A program made the translations under genes and the position numbers. From Cupriavidus basilensis (lineage in GTDB: Bacteria; Pseudomonadota; Gammaproteobacteria; Burkholderiales; Burkholderiaceae), in NCBI RefSeq assembly GCF_000832305.1, contig NZ_CP010537.1, positions 2,976,001 through 3,040,000 on the forward strand: a DNA stretch of 64,000 nt, in the 5' to 3' direction. The notes under the pieces are model-generated. The model made no database searches. It saw only the letters and a program-made list of their open reading frames with translations, and had not been told where the DNA came from. Shown here in pieces: positions 8,771 through 17,062 of this stretch (position 1 is its first letter; every line of letters starts with the position of its first letter).

Positions 8771-10609
8771 ATGAGCGAACATCTTCCCGAAACCCTCGCC
8801 GCAGGCACCCAAGCTGGCACCGCCACCACCGGCCCGCAGGAGATGACCCCGTCGGAAGCCTTTGTCGAGACCCTGGCCGCCAACGGCGTCACCGACATGT
8901 TCGGCATCATGGGCTCGGCCTTCATGGACGCCATGGACATCTTCGCCCCCGCCGGCATCCGCCTGATCCCCGTCGTGCACGAACAAGGCGCCGGCCACAT
9001 GGCCGACGGCTATGCCCGCGTCTCGGGCCGCCACGGCGTCGTCATCGGACAGAACGGCCCCGGCATCAGCAACTGCGTCACCGCCATCGCCGCCGCTTAC
9101 TGGGCGCATAGCCCGGTGGTCATCGTCACCCCGGAGGCCGGCACCATGGGCATTGGCCTGGGCGGATTCCAGGAAGCCAAGCAGTTGCCCATGTTCCAGG
9201 AGTTCACCAAGTACCAGGGCCACGTCACCCACCCCGCGCGCATGGCCGAGTACACCGGCCGCTGCTTCGACCGCGCCATGGCCGAGATGGGACCAACCCA
9301 GCTCAATATCCCCCGCGACTACTTCTACGGACAGATCAAGGCCGAGATCCCCCAGCCCCAGCGCCTGGACCGCGGCCCCGGCGGCGACCAGCGCCTGAAC
9401 GAAGCCGCCGAGCTGATCGCCAAGGCCAGGTTCCCCGTCATCATCTCCGGCGGCGGCGTGGTCATGGCCGATGCGATTGAGCAATGCCAGGCGCTGGCCG
9501 AGCGCCTCGGCGCCCCGGTGGTCAACAGCTACCTGCACAACGACTCCTTCCCCGCCAGCCATCCGCTGTGGTGCGGCCCGCTCGGCTACCAGGGCTCCAA
9601 GGCGGCCATGAAGCTGCTCGCCCGCGCCGATGTCGTCATCGCCCTCGGCTCGCGCCTCGGACCCTTCGGCACCCTGCCCCAGCACGGCATGGACTACTGG
9701 CCCAAGCACGCCAAGATCATCCAGATCGATGCCGACCACAAGATGCTCGGCCTGGTGAAGAAGATCTCGGTGGGCATCTGCGGCGATGCCAAGGCCGCTG
9801 CCGTGGCGCTCACCGAGCGCCTGGCCGGCCGCACGCTGGCCTGCGACGCCTCCCGCGAAGACCGCGCCGGACAGATCGCCGCCGAGAAGGCCGCCTGGGA
9901 GAAGGAACTCGACGAGTGGACCCACGAGCGCGACCCCTACAGCCTGGACATGATCGAGGAGCAAAAGCACGAGCGCACGCCCACCGGCGGACACTACCTG
10001 CATCCGCGCCAGGTCCTGCGCGAGCTGGAAAAGGCCATGCCCGATGACGTGATGGTGTCCACCGATATCGGCAACATCAACTCGGTGGCCAACAGCTACC
10101 TGCGCTTCAACAAGCCGCGCAGCTTCTTTGCCGCCATGAGCTGGGGCAACTGCGGCTATGCCTTCCCCACCATCATGGGCGCCAAGGTGGCCGCACCCCA
10201 CCGCCCGGCCGTGTCCTACGCCGGCGACGGCGCCTGGGGCATGAGCCTGATGGAGACCATGACCGCCGTGCGCCACAACATCCCGGTGACGGCCGTGGTG
10301 TTCCACAACCGCCAGTGGGGCGCGGAGAAGAAGAACCAGGTCGACTTCTACAACCGCCGCTTCGTCGCCGGCGAGCTGGACAACCAGAGCTTCGCCGAGA
10401 TCGCCCGCGCCATGGGCGCCGAGGGCATCGTGGTCGACAAGCTCGAAGACGTCGGCCCGGCACTCAAGCGCGCCATCGACCTGCAGATGAATCACGGCAA
10501 GACCACCATCATCGAGATCATGTGCACCCGTGAGCTCGGCGACCCGTTCCGCCGCGATGCGCTGGCCAAGCCCGTGCGCATGCTCGACAAGTACAAGGAC
10601 TACGTCTGA
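8771..10609 (+). CDS. xsc: sulfoacetaldehyde acetyltransferase, copy 1
   Basis: A 612-residue thiamine-diphosphate enzyme that converts sulfoacetaldehyde and phosphate to acetyl phosphate and sulfite. The ThDP-activating Glu lies in VVHEQGAGHMADGYAR. The cofactor/Mg motif begins at GDGAWGMSL. The N-terminal opening EMTPSEAFVETLAANGV and overall length fit Xsc. ATG 8771 follows GGAGA; a longer frame from 8744 lacks a site. From 8820 to past the stop the DNA matches copy 2 at every base I compared except two. The first 20 or so residues differ between copies. It is followed by pta and tauE. Confidence 0.95.
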   Translation: MSEHLPETLAAGTQAGTATTGPQEMTPSEAFVETLAANGVTDMFGIMGSAFMDAMDIFAPAGIRLIPVVHEQGAGHMADGYARVSGRHGVVIGQNGPGISNCVTAIAAAYWAHSPVVIVTPEAGTMGIGLGGFQEAKQLPMFQEFTKYQGHVTHPARMAEYTGRCFDRAMAEMGPTQLNIPRDYFYGQIKAEIPQPQRLDRGPGGDQRLNEAAELIAKARFPVIISGGGVVMADAIEQCQALAERLGAPVVNSYLHNDSFPASHPLWCGPLGYQGSKAAMKLLARADVVIALGSRLGPFGTLPQHGMDYWPKHAKIIQIDADHKMLGLVKKISVGICGDAKAAAVALTERLAGRTLACDASREDRAGQIAAEKAAWEKELDEWTHERDPYSLDMIEEQKHERTPTGGHYLHPRQVLRELEKAMPDDVMVSTDIGNINSVANSYLRFNKPRSFFAAMSWGNCGYAFPTIMGAKVAAPHRPAVSYAGDGAWGMSLMETMTAVRHNIPVTAVVFHNRQWGAEKKNQVDFYNRRFVAGELDNQSFAEIARAMGAEGIVVDKLEDVGPALKRAIDLQMNHGKTTIIEIMCTRELGDPFRRDALAKPVRMLDKYKDYV

Positions 10610-10619
10610 GCCAGTGAGT
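8820..10619 (+). repeat. 1.8-kb direct repeat, unit 1 (xsc body)
   Basis: This segment equals 30133-31932 at a constant offset of 21,313 bp. The only differences I found are 10462 (A here, G in the other copy) and 10492 (T here, C in the other), both silent. Identity starts inside codon 17 and stops about ten bases after the stop codon. Confidence 0.9.
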
Positions 10620-10638
10620 TAGCGGGCGCTTGGCCGGT

Positions 10639-10668
10639 GGCCGGAGGCAGCGCCCGCTGCTTCCGGCC
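10639..10668 (+). terminator. stem-loop between xsc copy 1 and pta, possible attenuator
   Basis: GGCCGGAGGCAGC (10639-10651) pairs with GCTGCTTCCGGCC (10656-10668) with one G-U wobble and a 4-nt loop, followed by ATTTTCCATTTT. It could terminate part of the transcripts or protect the xsc mRNA end. Confidence 0.5.
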
Positions 10669-10693
10669 ATTTTCCATTTTGAGCGACCCCATC

Positions 10694-11734
10694 ATGAAAG
10701 CGATCAACCGCATCATCGAGCGCGCCCGCGCCGAACCCAGGCGCATCGTGCTGTGCGAGGCTGAAGACCCGCGCATCCTGCAGGCCGCGCAACGCGCGGC
10801 CCATGAGGGCATCGCGCGCATCGTGCTGGTGGGCGACGCGGCGCGCATCCGCCAGGCGGCCGCCAGCGAGGACATCGATCTGGCCGGCATGGACGTGATC
10901 GACCCCGCCACCTCCGCGCTCACGCCGTCCCTGGCGCGCAAGCTGTTCGCCCTGCGCGAGAAAAAGGGCATGACGCTGGAAGAGGCCAGGCGCGAAGTGC
11001 TCAAGCCCCTGTGCTTCGCCAACCTGATGGTGCGCCTGGGCCATGCGGACGGCTCGGTGGCCGGCGCGGTGCACACCACCGCCGACGTGGTGCGCACCGC
11101 CATCCAGGTCATCGGCATTCACCCGGCGTTCAAGTTGGTATCGAGCTTCTTCCTGATGATGTTGTGCGAACCGTTCCATGCATTGAAGGGCGGCCTGATT
11201 TTTTCCGATTGCGGGCTGGTGGTGGATCCCGGCGCCGCTGAGCTGGCCGAGATCGCCATGGCCGCAGCCGACAGCGCGCAAAACCTGCTGATGGATGCCC
11301 CGCGCGTCGCCATGCTGTCGTTCTCCACCAGCGGCAGCGCCCGGCATGCCGCGGTTGACAAGGTGGTGCAAGCCACGCGCCTGGTGCAGGCGCAGCGCCC
11401 GGCGCTGGCCATCGATGGCGACGTGCAGCTCGATGCCGCCATCGTTGCCGAGATCGCCAGCAAGAAGATCGAGCACTCCAAGGTGGAAGGCCGCGCCAAT
11501 GTGCTGGTCTTTCCCAGCCTGGAGGCCGGCAATATCGGCTACAAGCTGGCCGAGCGCGTGGGCGGCGCCAAGGCAATCGGGCCCTTGCTGCAAGGGCTGC
11601 AAAAGCCGGCCAACGATCTGTCGCGCGGCTGCAGCGCAGACGACGTGTTTTACGTGATCGCCGTCACCGCGGTGCAGGCGCAAGCCGCCGCGCAAGCCCG
11701 GCCGCAAGCCCCCATGGCCGCCTGCCAGCCATGA
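10694..11734 (+). CDS. pta: phosphate acetyltransferase
   Basis: A 346-residue enzyme of the short, single-domain Pta type. It transfers the acetyl group of acetyl phosphate to CoA, which removes the Xsc product. Family features include AEDPRILQAA near the start, VGDAARIRQAA, GAVHTTADVVRTAIQVIG and the late GRANVLVFPSLEAGNIGYKL. ATG 10694 begins the conserved MKAINRIIERA; the upstream extension covers the hairpin. It lies 84 bp after xsc and overlaps tauE by ATGA. Confidence 0.93.
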   Translation: MKAINRIIERARAEPRRIVLCEAEDPRILQAAQRAAHEGIARIVLVGDAARIRQAAASEDIDLAGMDVIDPATSALTPSLARKLFALREKKGMTLEEARREVLKPLCFANLMVRLGHADGSVAGAVHTTADVVRTAIQVIGIHPAFKLVSSFFLMMLCEPFHALKGGLIFSDCGLVVDPGAAELAEIAMAAADSAQNLLMDAPRVAMLSFSTSGSARHAAVDKVVQATRLVQAQRPALAIDGDVQLDAAIVAEIASKKIEHSKVEGRANVLVFPSLEAGNIGYKLAERVGGAKAIGPLLQGLQKPANDLSRGCSADDVFYVIAVTAVQAQAAAQARPQAPMAACQP

Positions 11735-12501
11735 CCGCGGACCACCTGCTGCCGCTGCTCGCGCTGATGGGCGCGGCAAGCTACTTCCAGACGGTGACCG
11801 GCTTTGGCCTCGGCATGATCGTGATGGGCGCGACCAGCGGGCTGGACCTCGCGCCGGTGGCGACCGTTGCCACGCTGGTGAGCCTGGTGACGCTGGCCAA
11901 CAGCGCCGTGGCGCTGCCCGGCAAGCTGCATCACATCGACTGGCGCGCGGTGGGCGCGGCCACGCTCGGCATTCTGCCCTCCGTGGTGATCGGCGTGCTG
12001 ATCCTTGACTACCTGAGCAGCGCCGCCGCCGGCATCCTGCAATGGCTGCTGGGCGCGGTGGTGCTGTACGGCGGCGTTAGCGCCGCGCTGCGCCCTGCGC
12101 CGCTGCCGCGGCGCTCCGGCAACCGCAGCTTCTTTGTCAGCGGCATCGCTGGCGGCTTGCTCAGCGGCATGTTTGGCGTGTCCGGGCCGCCACTGATCTT
12201 CCAGTTCTATCGCCAGCCGCTGTCGCTGGTGGAGATCCGCTGCGCGCTGATCCTTGTGTTCACCGCGACCTCCGTGACACGCACCTTGTTCAGTGCGTGG
12301 CAAGGGCAGCTCAGCGCCGACATCTGGATACAGGCAGCACTTGCAGTGCCGGTTGTGGCATTGACCACGATGGCGGCCCGGCGTTTTCCGCCGCCGCTTT
12401 CGGCGGCGGCAACGCGGCGGATTGCGTTTGGGGTACTGGTGGCGATCGGGGGATATCTGATGCTGCCGGGGCTGGTTGAGCTGGTTGCGCGGGTGACTTA
12501 G
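11731..12501 (+). CDS. tauE: TauE/SafE-type sulfite exporter
   Basis: A 256-residue integral membrane protein with seven or eight hydrophobic spans and the two related TauE/SafE halves (SYFQTVTGFGLGMIVMGA near the start, GLLSGMFGVSGPPLIF in the middle). TauE-type proteins export sulfite or sulfoacetate made during taurine use. Its ATG overlaps the pta stop (ATGA), so it is translationally coupled in the xsc-pta-tauE operon. The exact anion exported is inferred from context. Confidence 0.85.
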   Translation: MTADHLLPLLALMGAASYFQTVTGFGLGMIVMGATSGLDLAPVATVATLVSLVTLANSAVALPGKLHHIDWRAVGAATLGILPSVVIGVLILDYLSSAAAGILQWLLGAVVLYGGVSAALRPAPLPRRSGNRSFFVSGIAGGLLSGMFGVSGPPLIFQFYRQPLSLVEIRCALILVFTATSVTRTLFSAWQGQLSADIWIQAALAVPVVALTTMAARRFPPPLSAAATRRIAFGVLVAIGGYLMLPGLVELVARVT

Positions 12502-12545
12502 CCCGCCGGCCAGGGACCACCCCCAACTTTTATCTGCGTACCCCC

Positions 12546-12573
12546 TTGTATTTTTCGCCAGGTGCGATATAGT
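12546..12573 (+). promoter_or_regulatory. putative tRNA-Arg promoter
   Basis: TTGTAT (12546-12551) and TATAGT (12568-12573) are 16 bp apart and end 13 bp before the tRNA. Confidence 0.5.
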
Positions 12574-12586
12574 CCTGCCCTCGCGT

Positions 12587-12663
12587 GCGGCTGTAGCTCA
12601 GTTGGATAGAGTACTTGGCTACGAACCAAGGGGTCGTGGGTTCGAATCCTGCCAGCCGCACCA
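12587..12663 (+). tRNA. tRNA-Arg (anticodon ACG)
   Basis: A full cloverleaf can be drawn: acceptor GCGGCTG pairs with CAGCCGC, anticodon stem CTTGG/CCAAG encloses CTACGAA with anticodon ACG, and the T-loop has TTCGAAT. The 3' CCA is encoded (12661-12663). This tRNA reads CGN arginine codons after deamination of A34. Confidence 0.96.
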
Positions 12664-12683
12664 CCTGACACGAGTAGCAAACC

Positions 12684-12719
12684 AACGGCTTAGAGAACTT
12701 TGATCTCTAAGCCGTTTTT
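12684..12719 (+). terminator. Rho-independent terminator of tRNA-Arg
   Basis: AACGGCTTAGAGA (12684-12696) pairs perfectly with TCTCTAAGCCGTT (12704-12716), and a T-run follows. It lies 20 bp after the tRNA. Confidence 0.9.
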
Positions 12720-12900
12720 GCGTTTGCCTGGCGCATCGCACCTCGCCCGCGATCACCGGCTCTGAACCGTCCCCCGGTGCCGGCTGCCAAATTGACGCTG
12801 GAATCGGGCCCCGCTTACACTACGTCATCGATACCAGCATCGGCACCCGCTTGCTGGTCGGGACAGCGCAGATGACGCCACACCAGCTTCGGTGTTTCAC

Positions 12901-12927
12901 CGCCTGCCACGCCCGCCACGCCCGCCC
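12901..12927. repeat. 9-bp tandem repeat x3
   Basis: The units CGCCTGCCA, CGCCCGCCA and CGCCCGCCC lie directly in front of the LysR gene at 12961. One of seven 9-bp-period repeats in the window. Confidence 0.7.
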
Positions 12928-12960
12928 ATTCGTACTGCTACCGTTGCCCGAGAGCCGAAC

Positions 12961-13839
12961 ATGCGCATTCCGCCGCTGAAGTCGATCATCGCGTTCGAGA
13001 GCGTCGCGAGAACGAAGAGCGTTAGCCGGGCATCCGAGGAACTGGGCCTGACCGCATCAGCGGTGAGCCATCAGATTGCCAACCTCGAAACCATCATCGG
13101 CCAGCCGCTATTCTTCCGGCAGGGGCGAGGGCTGACGCTCACGCCAGTCGGAGAGCAATACCTGCGCGACGTCACAGGTTCGCTTGCGGAACTGAACCGC
13201 GCCACCGAGCGCGCATCGAGCCAGGCGGAAGTCGACATACTCAGGGTGCATTCGAGCCCGAGCTTCGGCCTGATGTGGCTGCTGCCGCGGTTGAAGTCGT
13301 TCCAGGCCGACAACGGCGATATCCAGCTGAATATCGCCTGCTCCTACGAGGATGTCTCCTTCACAAGCGGCTACTACGACGTCGATATCCGCTATGGCTA
13401 TGCGCACTGGCGGGACTTGCAGGTCAAGACATTGCGTAACGAATTCATCGCGCCCCTGGCCTCCCCCGAGTATCTTGCCAAACACCCCATACGCACGCCG
13501 GCTGACCTGCCGGGCCAGCGCCTGATCTTCTCGGAGACGCCACTTGTCCAATGGCAGCAATGGTTTGCCAGGTTTGGCGTGTCCGGCGAGCACCAGGCGT
13601 TCGACTTTTCCTTTGACCGCTCTTACATGTCGCTGGAGACCGCGGCACTGGGCATTGGCGTGGCGCTGGAAAGCATGCTGCTCGCGTCGGTCCATATCGG
13701 CAAGGGAACGCTGGTGCCGGTCTTTGACCCGGCGTATGCCGTTGAGGTTGGGGGCCATCACATCGTCTGCCCATCGCAGAACGCGGATCTGCCCCGGGTA
13801 CAGCGCTTTCTCGACTGGATCGACCGGGAATTGAAGTAG
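12961..13839 (+). CDS. LysR-family regulator (GcvA-like)
   Basis: A 292-residue regulator. The N-terminal winged helix opens with MRIPPLKSIIAFESVARTKS and has the recognition part ASEELGLTASAVSHQIANLE, typical of the GcvA/AmpR branch. The rest is the periplasmic-binding-like effector domain. ATG 12961 is used because the longer frame adds only the proline-rich translation of a tandem repeat. It stands directly upstream of, and in line with, the SDR-MFS-transketolase genes, and likely controls them through the dyads at 13875 and 13931. Confidence 0.85.
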   Translation: MRIPPLKSIIAFESVARTKSVSRASEELGLTASAVSHQIANLETIIGQPLFFRQGRGLTLTPVGEQYLRDVTGSLAELNRATERASSQAEVDILRVHSSPSFGLMWLLPRLKSFQADNGDIQLNIACSYEDVSFTSGYYDVDIRYGYAHWRDLQVKTLRNEFIAPLASPEYLAKHPIRTPADLPGQRLIFSETPLVQWQQWFARFGVSGEHQAFDFSFDRSYMSLETAALGIGVALESMLLASVHIGKGTLVPVFDPAYAVEVGGHHIVCPSQNADLPRVQRFLDWIDRELK

Positions 13840-13874
13840 CACAGCTGCGTCACAGGCAGTCGGAAGTCTTTCTT

Positions 13875-13891
13875 ATTGTGCAACGCACAAT
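13875..13891. promoter_or_regulatory. perfect 17-bp dyad ATTGTGC-AAC-GCACAAT
   Basis: The dyad lies between the LysR gene and the SDR gene. The form resembles GntR- or IclR-type operators. No such regulator is adjacent, so it may be served from elsewhere. Confidence 0.5.
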
Positions 13892-13930
13892 GCTCTCGAC
13901 TCGCGGAACCCAATCCCTCATCTGAAAATT

Positions 13931-13948
13931 TCTCAGCAATAGCTGAGA
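13931..13948. promoter_or_regulatory. LysR-type box TCTCAGC-AATA-GCTGAGA
   Basis: An 18-bp dyad that contains the T-N11-A pattern of LysR sites. It lies 71 bp before the SDR start. It is a probable site for the upstream LysR protein. Confidence 0.5.
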
Positions 13949-14018
13949 CGGACTGCATTGATCGGCGCTGCCCGAGGCACGACACTCGGATCATCATTTC
14001 AACAGCCAGGAGACAAAG

Positions 14019-14768
14019 ATGATGCTCGAGAACAACGTTGTGATCGTAACCGGCGCCGCCTCCCCCCGCGGCATCGGCAGGGCAACGGCAAGCGCCCTTG
14101 CCGCGCAGGGCGCCAAGGTGGTGGTCCTGGACCTGCGGCAGGCTGACGCTGAGCGCGCAGCGCTGGAACTGGGCGCAGGTCATCTTGGCATCGCATGCGA
14201 TGTGACCGACCGCGAGGCCTGCCATCTGGCAGCACGCGCCACCCTGGAAACATACGGCCGGATCGATGGCCTGGTCAATAACGCGGGGATTACGCAGCCG
14301 GTACGGACACTGGACATCCAGCCCGCCAATTTCGACGCCGTGGTCGATGTGAACCTGCGCGGCACGCTCTACATGTCGCAGGCCGTCCTCCCGCAAATGA
14401 AGGCGCAAAGGCGCGGCAGCATCGTTTGCATGTCGTCGGTCTCCGCGCAACGTGGCGGCGGCATCTTCGGGGGGCCGCACTACAGCGCGGCCAAGGCGGG
14501 CGTACTTGGCCTTGCACGTGCCATGGCCCGCGAATTCGGTGGCGACAACATCCGCGTCAATTCGATCACGCCGGGCCTGATCCAGACGGACATCACCGGC
14601 GACAAGCTCACCGTTGAAATGCGTGCCGACATCATCAAGGGGATTCCGCTGGGCCGCCTGGGTGACGCCGCCGACGTGGCCAATGCCTGCCTCTTCCTGA
14701 TCAGCGACCTGTCCGCTTACCTGACGGGCATCACGCTCGACGTCAATGGCGGGATGCTGATTCACTGA
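14019..14768 (+). CDS. SDR-family NAD(P)-dependent dehydrogenase
   Basis: A 249-residue short-chain dehydrogenase. The cofactor motif is TGAASPRGIG, NNAG appears as VNNAGIT, the catalytic Ser is in SSVSAQ and the pair Tyr/Lys in YSAAKAG. Length and the C-terminal DVNGGMLIH are those of sugar- or polyol-oxidising classical SDRs. Two ATG codons stand in tandem at 14019 and 14022, with CAGGAG just upstream. It is the first gene of a set with an MFS carrier and a split transketolase, so a polyol or sugar is the likely substrate; which one is unknown. Confidence 0.88.
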   Translation: MMLENNVVIVTGAASPRGIGRATASALAAQGAKVVVLDLRQADAERAALELGAGHLGIACDVTDREACHLAARATLETYGRIDGLVNNAGITQPVRTLDIQPANFDAVVDVNLRGTLYMSQAVLPQMKAQRRGSIVCMSSVSAQRGGGIFGGPHYSAAKAGVLGLARAMAREFGGDNIRVNSITPGLIQTDITGDKLTVEMRADIIKGIPLGRLGDAADVANACLFLISDLSAYLTGITLDVNGGMLIH

Positions 14769-14846
14769 TCGGCCTCGACGACCGCCTTCATCTGGCGGAA
14801 CTATCCGCGCACCCGGGCGAACCCGGGGCGCATGGCAGGAGACAAC

Positions 14847-16172
14847 ATGAAAACCAAATACGCTTCGCCCGTTGCGGGCGATGTGATGGCGCACGCGGAT
14901 GCGGCCACCTTTGAATCCAGAACCTACGCAAAAGTGGTACGGCGCCTGATACCGTTCCTGATGCTTTGCTATCTCGGCGCCTACCTGGACCGGGTCAATG
15001 TGGGATTCGCCAAGCTGCAGATGCTCAATGACCTGCGCTTCAGCGAAACGATCTATGGCCTCGGCGCCGGCATCTTCTTTCTTGGCTATTTTCTCTTCGA
15101 AGTCCCGAGCAACATGATCCTGCACAAGGTGGGTGCGCGCAACTGGCTCGCGCGCATCATGCTGACGTGGGCCGTCATCTCGGCGAGCTTCGCGTTTGTC
15201 AGCAGCCCCACCTCCTTTTACGTGCTGCGTTTCCTGCTCGGCGTGGCGGAGGCCGGATTCGCGCCGGGTGTCATCCTTTACATGACCTACTGGTTCCCAT
15301 CGGAACGACGGGCCAAGGCGCTATCGATGTTCTTCATGGCGATTCCGTTGGCGGGCATCGTGGGCGGACCGCTTTCAGGCTACATCATGCACGCGTTCCA
15401 CGGCGCGCTGGACCTGGCTGGGTGGAAGTGGCTGTTCATGCTGGAGGCGCTGCCCTCGCTCATTCTCGGCATTGCCATCCTGCTCTACCTGGACAACGGC
15501 ATCCAGAGTGCGAAGTGGCTCACCGAAGCGGAGAAGGCGCTGCTTGCGCGCAACGTCGCTGGCGACAACGCCCAGAAGGTCTCGCACGTGTCGATTCGCG
15601 CGTTCATCGCCGATCGCCGGCTCTGGCTGATGGCGGCCATCTACTTCTGCGTCGTGCTCGGACAATATGGCCTGACGTTCTGGCTGCCGACCATCGTCAG
15701 GAAGGCTGGTGTCGCCGATCCTTTGTGGGTGGGCATCCTCACCGCCTTGCCATACCTGTGCGCGATTGTCGCGTTGCCACTGGTTGGCATGAGCGCGGAC
15801 CACCACCGCGAGCGGCGCCTGCACCTGGCGATCCCGATGCTGGTGGCGGCGGCGGGCTTTGCGACGCTTCCTCTGCTTGGTGGCGTCGGCGCGTCGCTCG
15901 TCTGCCTGAGCATCGCAGCGGCGGGCATCCTGACATCGTCGTCGCAGTTCTGGGCGTTGCCCACCGCTTTGCTGGGTGGCATGTCGGCAGCGGCCGGGAT
16001 CGCCGCCGTCAACTGCGTGGCCAACCTCGCAGGGTTCTTTTCCCCGGCCATCGTCGGCTGGCTCAACGATCTGACCGGGAACGCGACGGCCGGCCTGATC
16101 TTCATCTCGGTTGCCATCGTTCTCGGCGCAATGCTTGTCTTCCTTGTCCCGGCGAAGGCAGTCAACCGCTGA
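14847..16172 (+). CDS. MFS transporter, anion:cation symporter type
   Basis: A 441-residue major facilitator with 12 predicted spans. The segments VRRLIPFLMLCYLGAYLDR and NVGFAKLQM are the start of ACS-family carriers (tartrate, hexuronate and similar organic anions). The between-helix motif appears as PSERRAKAL. ATG 14847 has AGGAGA in front; the ATG at 14832 lacks a site. It probably imports the compound used by the SDR and transketolase. An organic acid such as tartrate is possible, given the neighbouring ttu operon. Confidence 0.85.
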   Translation: MKTKYASPVAGDVMAHADAATFESRTYAKVVRRLIPFLMLCYLGAYLDRVNVGFAKLQMLNDLRFSETIYGLGAGIFFLGYFLFEVPSNMILHKVGARNWLARIMLTWAVISASFAFVSSPTSFYVLRFLLGVAEAGFAPGVILYMTYWFPSERRAKALSMFFMAIPLAGIVGGPLSGYIMHAFHGALDLAGWKWLFMLEALPSLILGIAILLYLDNGIQSAKWLTEAEKALLARNVAGDNAQKVSHVSIRAFIADRRLWLMAAIYFCVVLGQYGLTFWLPTIVRKAGVADPLWVGILTALPYLCAIVALPLVGMSADHHRERRLHLAIPMLVAAAGFATLPLLGGVGASLVCLSIAAAGILTSSSQFWALPTALLGGMSAAAGIAAVNCVANLAGFFSPAIVGWLNDLTGNATAGLIFISVAIVLGAMLVFLVPAKAVNR

Positions 16173-16216
16173 GATTTCCCATTCCCTTGACCATCAGATA
16201 CACGCAGGAGACGAAC

Positions 16217-17062
16217 ATGAATTCATCATCATCCGACGCGTTGGTGCCATTGCCAGAGCGCGCCTATCGCATCCGCAGGAATGCCCTGTTGATGGGCGAA
16301 GTACAGGGCCAGGGCTATATCGGGCAAGCACTCGACATTGCAGACGTCCTGGCCGTCGCGTACTTCGGCGCCATGAAGTACCGTCCGGAAGACCCCGGGT
16401 GGGAGGGGCGAGATCGCTTCCTCCTGTCCAACGGGCACTACGCCATTGCCTTGTATGCCGCGTTGTTCGAAGCAGGCATCCTGCCTGCGGGCGAGCTGGA
16501 GACGTATGGCAGCGATGATAGCCGCCTGCCGATGTCAGGCATGGCAAGTTACACGCCGGGCATGGAGATGTCCGGCGGCTCGCTGGGACAAGGCCTGACG
16601 ATCGCGGTTGGCCGCTGCCTGGGCCTCAAGCGCAAGGGCTCCGATGCCTTTGTCTATACGCTGTTCTCCGACGGCGAACTGGATGAAGGCGCGATCTGGG
16701 AAGGGATCATGTCGGCGAGCCACTGGAAGCTGGACAACCTGATCGCGATGGTCGACGTCAACAACCAGCAGGCCGACGGGCCATCGACGCAGATCATGGC
16801 GTTCGAGCCGCTGGTGGAAAAGCTGGAGGCGTTCGGCTGGTTCACGCAGCGCGTGGATGGCAACGATATCGCGGCGGTGGCGGCCGCGTTCGATGCGGCG
16901 CGGTCGCATCCGGGCGCGCAGCCTCGCATCATTGTTTGCGGTACACGCATGGGCTGCGGCGTTCCTTTCCTGGAGCAACGCGAGAAGAACCACTTTATCC
17001 GCGTCGACGCCCACGAGTGGCAGCTCGCGCTGGAAGCACTGGAATCCGGGAGACAAGCATGA
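16217..17062 (+). CDS. transketolase, N-terminal (ThDP-binding) subunit
   Basis: A 281-residue protein matching the first half of transketolase. The GH motif appears as LSNGHYAIALYAAL and the ThDP/metal motif as SDGELDEGAIWEG with VDVNNQQ, so the usual GDG is SDG here. It needs the C-terminal partner encoded next. AGGAGA precedes ATG 16217. The stop overlaps the next start by ATGA, so equal production of the two subunits is likely. Split transketolases often serve special sugar pathways; the substrate here is not known. Confidence 0.87.
   Translation: MNSSSSDALVPLPERAYRIRRNALLMGEVQGQGYIGQALDIADVLAVAYFGAMKYRPEDPGWEGRDRFLLSNGHYAIALYAALFEAGILPAGELETYGSDDSRLPMSGMASYTPGMEMSGGSLGQGLTIAVGRCLGLKRKGSDAFVYTLFSDGELDEGAIWEGIMSASHWKLDNLIAMVDVNNQQADGPSTQIMAFEPLVEKLEAFGWFTQRVDGNDIAAVAAAFDAARSHPGAQPRIIVCGTRMGCGVPFLEQREKNHFIRVDAHEWQLALEALESGRQA

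Noticed and set aside
8699..10495. Very long open frame antisense to xsc copy 1 (also 30054-32153 antisense to copy 2)
   Set aside because: It mirrors a GC-rich gene with strong third-position bias; its His/Gly/Ala/Val-rich text has no family features and no ribosome site.
12587..12663. tRNA-Arg as an integration site for a genomic island
   Set aside because: I found no direct repeat of the tRNA 3' end elsewhere in the window and no integrase gene.
15167..16216. Upstream extension of the transketolase N-terminal subunit frame
   Set aside because: It is the MFS gene read in another frame; the true start at 16217 has AGGAGA and begins the family sequence.
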